A stretch of DNA of 64,000 nt from Microcoleus vaginatus PCC 9802 (GTDB lineage: Bacteria; Cyanobacteriota; Cyanobacteriia; Cyanobacteriales; Microcoleaceae): assembly GCA_022701275.1 (NCBI GenBank), contig CP031740.1, forward strand, positions 3,173,001-3,237,000, written 5' to 3'. This document shows, in pieces, positions 25,210 through 35,700 of the stretch. Made by a program: the position numbers and the translations under genes. Below the pieces are notes generated by a model that saw only the letters and a list, made by a program, of their open reading frames with translations, ran no database searches and was not told the DNA's origin. How positions within the stretch are numbered: the stretch's first letter is position 1; the number at the start of each line of letters is the position of its first letter.

Positions 25210-26823
25210 TTACTCACCGAGCTGATAAAAGCTTTTGACAAACTCAATGACCGTATTTAGCGGCGGGGTGGTAAATCTTTGGGCTTTAATTGCAGGACTG
25301 ATAGACGTTTTGTTGACTCCAGGCAAATTTGTCAAGTTTCTGCCAAAATCTGGGTGATAGTGAATCATCAAAGTTTCGGCGCTGGAGTTAGCCAGTACAG
25401 TTTGGGTAGGCGATTGGAAAAAACTTGACATCGGTTCGCGATCGAGGCGAATCGGCTGAATTTTCATTTCCCCTATTTTCCTCATTGTTTTGGTCAGGGC
25501 TACGTTTAATTGCACTACCATATTTGAGACTCTGACGCCCAGGTTATTACCACTTTGGGGTTGAATCATCTTGATCAGAGTAATCAAATTTTTCTGAGTA
25601 AATGCTGCATCACTAAAGGGAATAATCGCAACGAAAGCTGTGGGAAATAGTTGCTCGTCCTGCTCTATTTTAAAGGATATGATTGTGCGTCTGGAATTAA
25701 CTTCGATACTGGGAGGATGGCTCAAAGCAGGGTATTGACGGGCAATTTGGCGGTAGGTAGCTGCAAGGACAAAGTTAGCATCGGGGTCGAGGGGTCGATC
25801 GACAATAATTTGAACTGTCGGTGGTGTAGCATTGAAAAACCTTTGAGATTCTTCTGGGGTAAAGCGCTGAATGTGGCTGCGATCGCCGTTGGGACTGAGG
25901 TCAACCCAATCGCAGGTAATGTCATCTGCTTTCACATCAAACCTAGAAACCGCGTAAATTTTTGCCCCCGTCAGGGCCGCCCCCGTCAAATCTGCGCCCA
26001 CCCAATCAGCGTGAATCAAATTAGCTTGAGTCAAATCCGCGTGTACCAAAGTAGCGTTCAACAGATTGACATTGCTCAAATTTGCCCCGTACAAGTTGGC
26101 CCCACTCAATCTCGCTTCATCGAGGTCAGCGCCGGTCAGGTTCGCCCCGCTGAGGTCAGCCCACCGGAGATTAGCGCCTCGCAAGTCAGCGCCGCTAAGG
26201 TTTGCCTGAGACAGATTAGCTTGTCTGAGTTCGGCATTGCAGAGGTTGACTCCTCGCAAGTCTGCCCTACTGAGGTCGGCTCTGTGCAAGTTTGCCCGTT
26301 CCAAGTTTGCCGCTGTTAGGGAAGCGCCTCTCAGGTGAGCCCCGCTGAGGTCGGCTTGCTCTAGATTGGCTTCTCTGAGGGTTGCTTCTCTCAAATCTGC
26401 TTCGCTGAGATTTGCACCGGTCAAATTGGCACTGCTGAGGTTGGCTCGAATCAGTTCGGATCTGATCATTGTAGCTTCGACGAGTTGGGCTTCTCTGAGG
26501 TCGGCTCGAATCAAGTTAGCCACGTTGAGAATAGCGCCGCTGAGGTTGGCTTTGTAGAGATTGGCACCGCTGAGTCTGGCAACATTGAGTTTAGCTTTTC
26601 TCATGTTGGCGTTTGACAAATTGGTGCCGCTCATGTTGGTGAGGCTCAAGATTGCCTCACTGAAATTAGCTCCGCTTAGATCGATCCTGCTGAGATTTGC
26701 CTCGCAAAGGAGGATGGCAGTAAAGTCTCTTTCTCCTGCTGCATATTTGGTGATGAGTTCTTCGGCATCCATGCTTTTCAATTTCCCTGATGTGTTAGCT
26801 AGAACAAAGCTTTGTTGTGCCAA
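25210..26823 (-). CDS. pentapeptide-repeat protein (copy 2 of a tandem trio)
   Basis: The 537-residue frame starts with MAQQSFVLANTSGKLKSMDAEEL. A start at the internal MDAEEL (ATG at 26772) fits the sister proteins better. The N-terminal TKYAAGERDFTAI block leads into about 50 pentapeptides (residues of roughly 40-300). The shared C-terminal domain follows (VQIIVDRPLDPDANF, AATYRQIARQYP, SIEVNSRRTIISFKIE, AIIPFSDAAFTQKNLI, FFQSPTQTVL). It is the middle gene of three paralogues on the minus strand, with 45 bases between it and the next upstream gene. Confidence 0.85.
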   Translation of the reverse strand: MAQQSFVLANTSGKLKSMDAEELITKYAAGERDFTAILLCEANLSRIDLSGANFSEAILSLTNMSGTNLSNANMRKAKLNVARLSGANLYKANLSGAILNVANLIRADLREAQLVEATMIRSELIRANLSSANLTGANLSEADLREATLREANLEQADLSGAHLRGASLTAANLERANLHRADLSRADLRGVNLCNAELRQANLSQANLSGADLRGANLRWADLSGANLTGADLDEARLSGANLYGANLSNVNLLNATLVHADLTQANLIHADWVGADLTGAALTGAKIYAVSRFDVKADDITCDWVDLSPNGDRSHIQRFTPEESQRFFNATPPTVQIIVDRPLDPDANFVLAATYRQIARQYPALSHPPSIEVNSRRTIISFKIEQDEQLFPTAFVAIIPFSDAAFTQKNLITLIKMIQPQSGNNLGVRVSNMVVQLNVALTKTMRKIGEMKIQPIRLDREPMSSFFQSPTQTVLANSSAETLMIHYHPDFGRNLTNLPGVNKTSISPAIKAQRFTTPPLNTVIEFVKSFYQLGE

Positions 26824-26868
26824 CCTTTAAACTAGAATAAGCATTTTTTGTAACTTGATGCAATATGC

Positions 26869-28431
26869 CTAGACATCTATATTGTGGAAGCCTTTTATAA
26901 AATCCAAAATGCTAGTGATATTAGCTTGAGCCAATTTTGTGCTTTCGGCTAACTTACCCGATGGTGAGTTACTTGGCTCGTATTTTTTAATCAGGCGCTT
27001 GCCGAAGGCAGGGTGGTGATATACGCTGAGTCTTTGATCGCGGGAATTAATTAATATCATCTGTGTGGGAATTTGAAAAAAATTGATGCTTTCGCCGATT
27101 TTTGGAAAAGAACTGGAAATTTTGATTTGGTCTACTTTGCTGATAGCTTGGTTGAGAGCTTTGCTGCATAACTGGACGTGTTTTGATTCTTTGACGTTAA
27201 GTTTACCTGCATCGTGGGATTGAATCATTTTCATCAAAGCTATTAGGTTTTTTTGAGTTATGGCAGCATCGTTAAAAGGAATGATGGCAACGTAAGCGGT
27301 GGCAAATAATTTATCGTCGCTGTCCATTTTAAAGGCGAGTACGGTGCGCCTGGAGCTGACTTCGATCGTGGGAGGCTGACTTAAACTCGGGTATTGTTGG
27401 GCAATTTGGTAATAAGTTGCAGCTAGTGCAAAATGAGCGCCTTGGTCTAAGGGCGAGTCAATCACAATCCGAACTGTGGGCAAGGTTTCATGAAAAAATT
27501 CCTGGGTTCCTCCCGAGTTCAACCAGTAAATTTGGCTGTGGTCGCCGTTGGGACTGAGATCAACCCACTTGCAGGTCATGCCTTCGGTTTTGATGCCGAG
27601 TCGCGAAACTGCGTGAAGTTTGGCTCCGGTTAAGGTGGCTCCGGTTAAGTCGGCTCCAATCCAGTCGGCGCGGATCAGATAGGCATTTGTCAGGTCGGCG
27701 TGAACTAAGCTGGCATTCAGCAAGTTGGCGTGGCAGAGGTCGGCTCGGCTGAGGTCGGCACCGCTCAATTTGGCTTCGCTCAGGTCGGCCCAGCGGAGAT
27801 TACAGCCGCTGAGAATAGCCCAACGCAAATTGACGCCGCTGAGGTCGGCGCCGCTGAGTACGGCTTGAGTAAGGTTGGCTTGTCTCAGTTCTGTGCCTCG
27901 CAAGTCGGCGCCGCTGAGGTCGGCGCGACTAAGGTCGGCCCCTTGCAGGTTGGCTTGTTCGAGGTTGGCTTCTGTCAAGCACGCGCCGCTGAGGTGGGCG
28001 CCTCGAAGGTTGGCTTGAGCGAGGTTGGCTCCTCGAAGGGTGGCTTCGGTGAGGGTGGCGCCGCTGAGGTTGGCGCCGCTGAGGTTGGCGCCGCTGAGTT
28101 CGGCTCGAATCAGCTCGGCTCTGATCAGTTTGGCTCCTATGAGTATGGCTTTTTTGAGGTCAACTCGCACTAGGTAAGCGACATTGAGGTCGGCGTCGGT
28201 GAGGTCGGCGCCGCCTAGATGGGCGCCGCTGAGTCTGGCGATGTTGAGTTTGGCACCGATGAGGTTGGTTTGGCTGAGGTTGGCTCCGCTCAGGTTTGCT
28301 ACACTCAGATTCGCACCCTTGAGGTTGGCTCCGCTCAAGTTGACGCCGCTGAGGTTGGCCTCAGTCAGGTTGATTCCGGCAAAGTTTCTTTCTCCGGCGG
28401 CATATTTTTTCAGGAGTTCCTCGACTGTCAT
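26869..28431 (-). CDS. pentapeptide-repeat protein (copy 1 of a tandem trio)
   Basis: This 520-residue protein opens with MTVEELLKKYAAGERNFAGI, then carries pentapeptides (ANLSGVNLSGANL and so on) to about residue 270. The C-terminal domain follows (VRIVIDSPLDQGAHFA, TYYQIAQQYPSLSQPP, IEVSSRRTVLAFKMDSD, AIIPFNDAAITQKNLI, FFQIPTQMILINS). It is the first gene of the tandem trio and lies 38 bases from the divergent tyrA. The paralogues differ in pentapeptide content but keep the C-terminal motifs, which suggests that this domain is the functional head. Confidence 0.85.
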   Translation of the reverse strand: MTVEELLKKYAAGERNFAGINLTEANLSGVNLSGANLKGANLSVANLSGANLSQTNLIGAKLNIARLSGAHLGGADLTDADLNVAYLVRVDLKKAILIGAKLIRAELIRAELSGANLSGANLSGATLTEATLRGANLAQANLRGAHLSGACLTEANLEQANLQGADLSRADLSGADLRGTELRQANLTQAVLSGADLSGVNLRWAILSGCNLRWADLSEAKLSGADLSRADLCHANLLNASLVHADLTNAYLIRADWIGADLTGATLTGAKLHAVSRLGIKTEGMTCKWVDLSPNGDHSQIYWLNSGGTQEFFHETLPTVRIVIDSPLDQGAHFALAATYYQIAQQYPSLSQPPTIEVSSRRTVLAFKMDSDDKLFATAYVAIIPFNDAAITQKNLIALMKMIQSHDAGKLNVKESKHVQLCSKALNQAISKVDQIKISSSFPKIGESINFFQIPTQMILINSRDQRLSVYHHPAFGKRLIKKYEPSNSPSGKLAESTKLAQANITSILDFIKGFHNIDV

Positions 28432-28469
28432 GGGGGCGGCACCGTATCAAATATCCCCATTTTATTGCT

Positions 28470-29309
28470 ATGAATATCGGTATTGTAGGACTGGGTTTAA
28501 TTGGTGGCTCGATCGGGCTGGATTTGCGATTGCGCGGGTTTAATGTTTTTGGGGTTTCGAGTCGGCTGCAGACTTGCTCCCGGGCCCAAGCTCGTGGTGT
28601 TGTCAATGAAGCCAGCATACACCTGTCTCTAATGGCAGCAGCCGATGTGGTTTTTATTTGCACGCCGCTGGGGTCGATCGAGCCGATCGTCCGAGAATTG
28701 GTGCCCTATCTTTCCCGGGATACTATTGTAACGGATGTCGGTTCCGTAAAAACACCCATAGTGCAGGCTGTGTCTTCTCTGTGGCCGAACTTTGTGGGGG
28801 GACACCCGATGGCGGGGACTGCTGAAAGCGGAATCGAGGCGGCGGTGCCGGATTTGTTTGTCGGGCGACCTTACGTGGTGACGCCGACTCCCCAGACGCC
28901 GGCGCTTGCGGTCGATAAGGTTGAGGAAATTGCGCGGTTACTGGGTGCTAAAGTTTACCGATGTGAGCCGGAAGAACACGATCGAGCTGTGGCTTGGATT
29001 TCTCATTTGCCGCTAATGGCGAGCGCGACGCTGGTTGCTGCGTGCGATCGAGAGGGCGATCGGAATATTGTTAATTTAGCTCAACATTTGGCGAGTTCGG
29101 GTTTTCGGGACACGAGCCGCGTTGGCGGCGGCAATCCCGAGCTGGGAGTGATGGTGGCAAAGTACAATCGAGAGGAATTGTTGCGATCGCTCTCTATTTA
29201 CCGCGACAGTCTCGACGAGTTCATCACTGATATCGAAGCTCAAAATTGGCAAGCTCTCGAACACAAGCTGAAGCAGACTCAACAAGCGAGACAGAATTAC
29301 AACTTGTGA
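28470..29309 (+). CDS. tyrA: arogenate/prephenate dehydrogenase (tyrosine synthesis)
   Basis: This 279-residue enzyme carries out the last oxidative decarboxylation in tyrosine synthesis. The Rossmann loop GLGLIGGSIG is at residues 7-16. The family blocks FICTPLGSI, TDVGSVK, GGHPMAGTAESG (substrate-binding His/Gly loop) and AWISHLPLMAS follow. Cyanobacterial TyrA of this length usually prefers arogenate and NADP; that preference is from the family and not visible here. It is divergent from the pentapeptide trio and upstream of the ABC exporter gene on the same strand. Confidence 0.95.
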   Translation: MNIGIVGLGLIGGSIGLDLRLRGFNVFGVSSRLQTCSRAQARGVVNEASIHLSLMAAADVVFICTPLGSIEPIVRELVPYLSRDTIVTDVGSVKTPIVQAVSSLWPNFVGGHPMAGTAESGIEAAVPDLFVGRPYVVTPTPQTPALAVDKVEEIARLLGAKVYRCEPEEHDRAVAWISHLPLMASATLVAACDREGDRNIVNLAQHLASSGFRDTSRVGGGNPELGVMVAKYNREELLRSLSIYRDSLDEFITDIEAQNWQALEHKLKQTQQARQNYNL

Positions 29310-29516
29310 GCCAAAAATTACAAGCCAATTCAACCAGTAATTCACGTTCAGATTGAGGCGCAAATAGTTGGTGTAGTGGCTAAAATGAAGCCAGTGTTAA
29401 CGTTTAAAGCCTAGGAACGGGGCTTTGGAGAATTTAAAATTAAACAAGAGTAAGGTGTGCGCCGATCACCCTACAAATTTCTAATTCTCGGCCCTATTTC
29501 CGATGCCCCATGCCCT

Positions 29517-31313
29517 ATGAATGATTCTCAAGTATCACCAAATCCCTCAAAACCTGTCCATCCCCTAAAACGGCTGCTGAAGTACGGGCGCCGCTACCGC
29601 CTGAAAGCTTGGCTGGCAAGTATCTGTTCGTTGCTCAATAAATTCTTTGATTTAGCGCCGCCAGCATTAATCGGTATTGCCGTTGATGTGGTGGTGAAAC
29701 AGCAAGATTCTATCCTCGCTCAGTGGGGCATAAAAGATGTCTTTTGGCAACTGGCAATTATCACTCTTTTGAGCGCAATTGTTTGGACGTTGGAATCTCT
29801 TTTTGAATATGCCTATGATTATTTGTGGCGCAATTTGGCTCAGGATATTGAACACGATTTGCGTCTGGAAGCTTACAGCCATTTGCAGGAATTAGAATTA
29901 GCTTATTTTGAAGAGCGCAGCACGGGCGGTTTGATTTCTATTCTCAATGATGATATCAATCAACTCGAACGTTTTTTGGACGACGGTGCTAATGAGGTGA
30001 TTCAGGTAATTACAACGGTTGTTGTGATTGGAGCGGCTTTTTTTGCTGCATCTCCTGGTGTTGCTGGGCTGTCAATGCTGCCGATCCCTTTTATTATTTG
30101 GGGTTCGATCGCCTTTCAAAATCGCCTCGCTCCTTTTTATGCTGATGTGCGGGAAAAGGTGAGTTTTCTGAACGGGCAACTGTCGAATAATTTGATGGGA
30201 ATTACTACTATTAAAAGTTTTACTTCCGAAGATTATGAAATTCAGCGCATCGAAACACAAAGCCAAGCTTACCGCCAAAGCAACCGACGGGCGATCGTAC
30301 TTTCGGCAGCTTTTATTCCGCTGATTCGGGTTGTGATTTTCTTGGGGTTTATTGCAACGCTATTTCTGGGCGGTTTGGAGGTGGTGGCGGGGCGATTGTC
30401 TGTGGGAACTTACAGCGTTTTGGTGTTTTTGACGCAGCGGTTGCTGTGGCCTCTGACTCGCCTGGGAAATACTCTGGATCAATACCAGCGCGCAATGGCA
30501 TCTACTAATCGGGTGATGAATTTGTTGGATACTCCGATCGCCATTCGCACGGGTGATATTCGGCTGCCGGTTAGTTCGATTAAGGGTGAGTTGGAATTTA
30601 AAAATGTTACCTTTTATTATAATCAAAGAAAACCCATATTGCAGTATTTTTCCTTGACTCTGCCGGCGGGAAAAACTACTGCGATTGTTGGGGCTACGGG
30701 TTCGGGAAAAAGTACGCTGGTGAAACTAATCTTGAGGCTGTACGAGGTACAGCATGGCAATATTTATCTCGACGGTATAGAATTAAATAACCTGAATTTA
30801 AAAGATTTGCGGAGAGCGATCGGATTGGTGAGTCAAGATGTGTTTTTGTTTCACGGTACAGTGGCCGAAAATATTGCTTACGGCAGTTTTGAGGCAACTA
30901 ATCGAGAGATAGTAAATGCTGCGAAAATTGCGGAGGCTCACGAGTTTATCGCCCAATTGCCGGACGGTTACAACACTATTGTAGGGGAACGCGGTCAAAA
31001 ATTGTCGGGGGGTCAGCGGCAGCGAATTGCAATTGCACGGGCTGTTTTGAAGAATCCGCCGATTTTGATTCTTGACGAAGCTACTTCAGCGGTGGATAAC
31101 GAGACTGAGGCGGCAATTCAGCGATCGCTCGAACGAATTACCAAAAATCGCACTACAATTGCGATCGCCCACCGTCTTTCTACTGTCCGCAATGCCGATT
31201 GCATTTGTGTCATGGAAGAGGGGCTGGTGGTAGAATCGGGGCAGCACGAACAACTGATCGAACAGGACGGAATTTATGCGGCGCTCTGGCGCGTGCAATC
31301 TGGTATAAGATAG
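29517..31313 (+). CDS. ABC exporter, fused permease-ATPase (MsbA/LmrA type)
   Basis: The protein has 598 residues from the ATG at 29517 (MNDSQVSPN); a longer frame from 29457 adds a non-conserved N-terminus. The transmembrane part (residues of about 30-320) has the usual six helices. The ATPase follows, with GATGSGKST (Walker A), [12 protein letters not shown] (signature), ILILDEATS (Walker B) and the AHRLSTV His-switch. It works as a homodimer or heterodimer in the inner membrane and exports a lipid, peptide or drug; the substrate cannot be read from the sequence. It is a single gene. Confidence 0.92.
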   Translation: MNDSQVSPNPSKPVHPLKRLLKYGRRYRLKAWLASICSLLNKFFDLAPPALIGIAVDVVVKQQDSILAQWGIKDVFWQLAIITLLSAIVWTLESLFEYAYDYLWRNLAQDIEHDLRLEAYSHLQELELAYFEERSTGGLISILNDDINQLERFLDDGANEVIQVITTVVVIGAAFFAASPGVAGLSMLPIPFIIWGSIAFQNRLAPFYADVREKVSFLNGQLSNNLMGITTIKSFTSEDYEIQRIETQSQAYRQSNRRAIVLSAAFIPLIRVVIFLGFIATLFLGGLEVVAGRLSVGTYSVLVFLTQRLLWPLTRLGNTLDQYQRAMASTNRVMNLLDTPIAIRTGDIRLPVSSIKGELEFKNVTFYYNQRKPILQYFSLTLPAGKTTAIVGATGSGKSTLVKLILRLYEVQHGNIYLDGIELNNLNLKDLRRAIGLVSQDVFLFHGTVAENIAYGSFEATNREIVNAAKIAEAHEFIAQLPDGYNTIVGERGQKLSGGQRQRIAIARAVLKNPPILILDEATSAVDNETEAAIQRSLERITKNRTTIAIAHRLSTVRNADCICVMEEGLVVESGQHEQLIEQDGIYAALWRVQSGIR

Positions 31314-31384
31314 AAACGCAGCGGTTTTGGGTAATTGCTAATTAGGAATTGGGAATTGGGGATGGGGCATTGGGCATGGGTAAC

Positions 31385-31442
31385 TAATGACAACAGTCAA
31401 CTGCCAACTGCCAACTGCCAACTGACTACTGACTGCTGACTG
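31385..31442. repeat. heptameric short tandem repeats (CAACTGC)
   Basis: Four successive copies of a 7-base CAACTGC/CAACTGA unit and further CTGACTA-type units occupy the gap after the ABC exporter gene. It is preceded by a GGGAATTGGGGATGGGGC stretch that resembles other low-complexity spacers of this genome. Confidence 0.8.
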
Positions 31443-31475
31443 TAAAATATTAGTTTATACAAACAAGAAGAGAAA

Positions 31476-31910
31476 ATGTTTCTATTTGATAGCCCTCAGT
31501 CCAAACCCAACGAAAATAGCTGGAGCCGCAAGTTAGATAAATTTGTGAAAGCTAATCAAAATGAATTGGCTGCTTTGGCTTGGGGACTATTTCTGGAAAG
31601 GGGAGAGGAAAGCGAGGAGATTTTAGCAATTGATATTGCAGAAACTGCGCGTTTTGTGTATTGTAAGAAAGAGGCGGTTGAGGAGTTGAACCGTCAAGTG
31701 AGAAGTCAGATTCAGGAAGTTGTAGGTGTGTTGAACGCTCACAAGCCTGAGAAGGAAGTGGCGATTTTGGCGATCGGTGAAGGTCAAATTAAGTTGATTC
31801 TTTTTGAACCTAAGCCTGAACCTCCTGTGTGTTTTGAGGAAGCCGCAACAGATGTGGATACATTGTTGGCTAAGCTGGAACAGCAGATGGTTGAATGTAT
31901 GAAAGGATAA
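31476..31910 (+). CDS. cyanobacterial conserved hypothetical protein
   Basis: This 144-residue protein starts at an ATG preceded by AAGAAGAGAAA. It is acidic, without signal peptide or membrane segments. It begins with a Pro/Ser-rich part, then WSRKLDKFVKANQNELAALAWGLFLERG, a helical middle part and a two-stranded C-terminal part (EVAILAIGEGQIKLILFEP) before an acidic helix. I recognise the style as a cyanobacterium-specific hypothetical family but cannot name a function. It is a single gene between the exporter and the HEAT genes. Confidence 0.65.
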   Translation: MFLFDSPQSKPNENSWSRKLDKFVKANQNELAALAWGLFLERGEESEEILAIDIAETARFVYCKKEAVEELNRQVRSQIQEVVGVLNAHKPEKEVAILAIGEGQIKLILFEPKPEPPVCFEEAATDVDTLLAKLEQQMVECMKG

Positions 31911-31986
31911 GATTACTCGGATCTTGAAATCGCGTCTGCACAAACTTTCGTCCCAGCAGAGAGGGGCTAAGAAATGAAAGGAGTAT

Positions 31987-32208
31987 TTAAGCCTCATTTA
32001 GTATCAGTTGTTTGAGGGCTTGGATGACGCTGGAACGGACTTCTGGTGAGGTGTCTTTGAAGGCTTTAACTAATATGGGCGCCCTTGCGACATCTCCAAT
32101 TTTTCCCAGTGCTTCTGCTGCTTTCGCCCTGACAGCGGGGCGGGCATCCTCTAGGGCGGTGCACAAGGTGTCTAGCACCATCTGATAGTATGCGGGATTT
32201 TGAATCAT
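31987..32208 (-). CDS. short HEAT-repeat protein
   Basis: This 73-residue protein is two HEAT units: DARPAVRAKAAEALGKIGD and then KAFKDTSPEVRSSVIQALKQL. HEAT repeats are helical hairpins that bind proteins. It lies downstream of the big NACHT-HEAT gene on the same strand, 186 bases apart. Its repeats do not share the almost invariant 31-residue unit of that gene, so it is not a simple duplicate. It may be a small adaptor or the remnant of a longer HEAT gene. Confidence 0.55.
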   Translation of the reverse strand: MIQNPAYYQMVLDTLCTALEDARPAVRAKAAEALGKIGDVARAPILVKAFKDTSPEVRSSVIQALKQLILNEA

Positions 32209-32272
32209 GCTGTGAGCCTCCGGTTTGCATAGAGCTTACTGCTGTTTTATTTTACCTCTTACATCTCTGTCA

Positions 32273-32340
32273 GGAACAGGCTTTTCGGCCTGTTCCACAA
32301 AGAGTAAATTTTCTTCTGGGGTGGGCGTCTCGCCCGCCCT
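32273..32340. repeat. two GC-rich palindromes between HEAT genes
   Basis: GGAACAGGC/GCCTGTTCC (32273-32281 with 32288-32296) is an exact inverted repeat. A second element, GGGTGGGCGTCTCGCCCGCC (about 32319-32338), follows. Both resemble variants of the interspersed palindrome family with the AAGATGCC core. Confidence 0.7.
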
Positions 32341-32393
32341 GAAAGCCTTATTAAAAATGTTGCAATATTTCAGCAAACTTTTGGGTTGGCTGG

Positions 32394-32792
32394 CTATTTC
32401 ACGTCTTCGGATACGCCTTCAATGAAGGCAACAAGTCCTTTGCCCCAGGGGTTTGATTCTGCGAAGTGTTCGCCAACTTTCACGGCTGCTTTTTTGCCAC
32501 CGTTGTAAAGCCGTTTGAGGCTGATTAGGTTTTGCCACTCGATGGGTTTTTGCTCTTTGATTTCCTTAAATTCTGCATCAATAATATTGAGTGCCTGTTG
32601 TTCGTCTTGCACATAGCTATACTTTTTTTCCAATGCCTGAATGATTTGCACCACTGCATTCAGTGCAGCTTCTGGGGAGGATTGCTGGGCGGCTTCGATT
32701 TTTTGAATAACCTTGGGATTGCTGTTTTCAGCGGCATAGTTAACGCCGATGGTGGAATTTGGTTGGTTAAAGATGGGTGATTGGTTTGACAT
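32394..32792 (-). other. C-terminal module of the NACHT-HEAT protein, possible internal start
   Basis: An ATG at 32792 begins MSNQSPIFNQPNSTIGVNY, a flexible Asn-rich segment followed by a helical part (EAALNAVVQIIQALEKKYS) and a C-terminal GKGLVAFIEGV stretch. It lies eight bases after AAGGAAG on the coding strand, a fair ribosome site. It could be made both as part of the large protein and as a 132-residue product. That is an inference. Confidence 0.45.
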
Positions 32793-35700
32793 CACTGTGA
32801 CTTCCTTGACAGATTGTATGTTGTATACGCTAGCAGAAACATTCGCCGGATGCCTGCCAATTTCCGGGAGTAGGGACAAGTGACGTATCGGGTAGTTGTA
32901 GTATTTGCAGGCGGCTTGGATGGCGAGGATGAGGCGGTGAACTTTTTCGCCGGATTTGGAGGGGATTAAGGTAAGGAGGTGGGGGAGATGGGGGGCGACT
33001 TTCTCTGCGTGCTGCTTAGCGATATTGCCTAAGGCATCTGCCGCGCTCCTACGCACATCAGAGTCTGAATGTTCAACGAGTTTAAGTAATCCCGGAATCG
33101 CCTTTTCGTCAGCGATATTGCCTAAGGCCTCTGCCGCCCTACGACGCAAATCCGAGTGTGAATCTTCAACGAGTTTAAGTAATCCCGGAATCGCCTTTTC
33201 GTCACCGATTTTGCCTAAAGCATATGCCGCGCTCCTACGCACAGAATAGTCTGAATCTTCAATGAGTTTAAGTAATCCCGGAATCGCCTTTTCGTCAGCG
33301 ATTTTGCCTAAGGCATCTGCCGCCCTACTACGCACATCAGAGTCTGAATGTTCAACGAGTTTAAGTAATCCCGGAATCGCCTTTTCGTCACCGATTTTGC
33401 CTAAGGCATCTGCCGCGCTCCAACGCACATAAGAGTGTGAATCTTCAACGAGTTTAAGTAATCCCGGAATCGCCTTTTCGTCACCGATTTTGCCTAAGGC
33501 ATCTGCCGCGCTCCAACGCACATAACAGTGTGAATCTTCAACGAGGTTAAGTAATCCCGGAATCGCCTTTTCGTCAGCGATATTGCCTAAGGCATCTGCC
33601 GCCCTACTACGCACATCAGAGTCTGAATGTTCAACGAGTTTAAGTAATCCCGGAATCGCCTTTTCGTCAGCGATTTTGCCTAAGGCATCTGCCGCCCTAC
33701 TACGCAAATCCGAGTGTGAATCTTCAACGAGTTTAAGTAATCCCGGAATCGCCTTTTCGTCAGCGATATTGCCTAAAGCATATGCCGCGCTCCTACGCAC
33801 AGAATAGTCTGAATCTTCAACGAGTTTAAGTAATCCCGGAATCGCCTTTTCGTCACCGATTTTGCCTAAGGCATCTGCCGCCCTACTACGCACATCAGAG
33901 TCTGAATGTTCAACGAGTTTAAGTAATCCCGGAATCGCCTTTTCGTCAGCGATTTTGCCTAGGGCATCTGCCGCGCTCCAACGCACATAAGAGTGTGAAT
34001 CTTCAACGAGTTTAAGTAATCCCGGAATCGCCTTTTCGTCACCGATTTTGCCTAAGACATATCCCGCCCTACTACGCACATCAGAGTCTGAATGTTCAAC
34101 GAGTTTAAGTAATCCCGCAATCGCCTTTTCGCCACCGATTTTACCTAAGGCATATGCCGCGCTCCTACGCACATCAGAGTCTGAATGTTCAACGAGTTTA
34201 AGTAATCCCGGAATCGCCTTTTCGTCACCGACTTTGCCTAAGGCATCCGCCGCGCTCCTACGCACATCAGAGTCTGAATGTTCAACGAGTTTAAGTAATC
34301 CCGGAATCGCCTTTTCGTCAGCGATTTTGCCTAAGACCTCTGCCGCCCTACTACGCACAGAATAGTCTGAATCTTCAACGAGTTTAAGTAATTCCGGGAT
34401 CGCCTTTTCGTCACCGATTTTGCCTAAGGCCTCTGCCGCCATCCTACGCACAGAATAGTCTGAATGTTCAACGAGTTTAAGTAATCTCGGAATCGCATCA
34501 TCCGATCGCACTTCCTCCAAAAGCTCAACCTTCAACCACCGCGGCACATCCAACTCATCCACCAACCCAACCGCGCGCTTGTGAAACTCCCGCCTCAGCT
34601 CCCCCACCAGCCGCGCCCCCAACATCACATCCACCTCTAAAGCCAGCCGCACCACCCGCACCGCCTGCACCTCATTGTCCAACAGCGACAGCATGAACGC
34701 CAGAGGCTCCGTCCATTTAAAATAATTCAAATAGAAATGCTGTAACCGTTGATCATCCATCGCATCAGGATGCTTCTCAACCAACAGTTTCAGCAATGCC
34801 CGCCCTGCATAATACTCCTGAAATAATTGGTGATGAAACTCAATTTCCTCCGGCTTTGTCGCTATCTGCAACAGATGATGTTCCAGCAAATCCTCTAGCC
34901 ATTCCTTCGCCTTCGTTGGCGCATCCACCACCCCCCGATCGCGCAACCAGCACTCCAAAATCCCCTCAGCCCGATCGCGAGAAATCGCCACCCAACCATC
35001 GGTGGGGCGCTGCGAGTCACCCTCCAACATCACAAAAGCCAACTGCTGCAAAACCTCCGACTTGAATAGCTGAAAACCATCCGAAACCCACGCACCGCGC
35101 TTAAACTCCTCATACTGGCGATCGAACTCCTGAAACAACTCGCCCTTACTCTGGGGAATTTTCCCGCTATTTTTAAACACCTTACACATCATTTCCAGTA
35201 GTAACGGCGTTTCGGCAATCTCTCGCAGGCGATGGTCCAATTGTCGCAGCAGCGAATCCCCATCTTGTGGCAAATGCTTGTGCACAAACTCCCGCATCTG
35301 CGGTTCCGTCAGCGCGCACATCTCCAGTTGTTTCTCAATGTCCAAAGATCCGCCCAGCGCCAAATCCCGCGTCGTGAAAATCATCGGCGTATCGGAATTG
35401 TCGTCGCGAAATTGCTGCAATTCCTGCCGCCGTTGTTGCGATGGCATCTCATTCACGCCATCCAGCAACAGCAGTAACTTGCCATCAAACAGCAAATCCT
35501 CCACCTCTGTGTCGCTCACTCTGAGCTTTGCTTGTCGAAATTCGGCACAGATTGCTTGTACGATCGAGCGATCGCTCCTCAACTGCACCAACACCGGAAT
35601 CTGTCGATCGCCCTCCTGGAGCGCTTCTAGTGCCAATTCCCACCGAAAACGCTGCAATACCGTCGATTTTCCCGAACCTGGCTTGCCCACTAGCAGCACT

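Noticed and set aside
27730..28473. Plus-strand frames rich in AEVG and APLRLA repeats over the pentapeptide genes
   Set aside because: They are antisense shadows of the repetitive pentapeptide coding sequence on the minus strand.
29457..29516. Longer N-terminus for the ABC exporter
   Set aside because: The extra 20 residues are not exporter-like, and the ATG at 29517 begins the typical soluble leader.
33018..34505. CRISPR-like regular repeats
   Set aside because: The 93-base units are contiguous, in frame and encode HEAT repeats; there are no unique spacers between short repeats.
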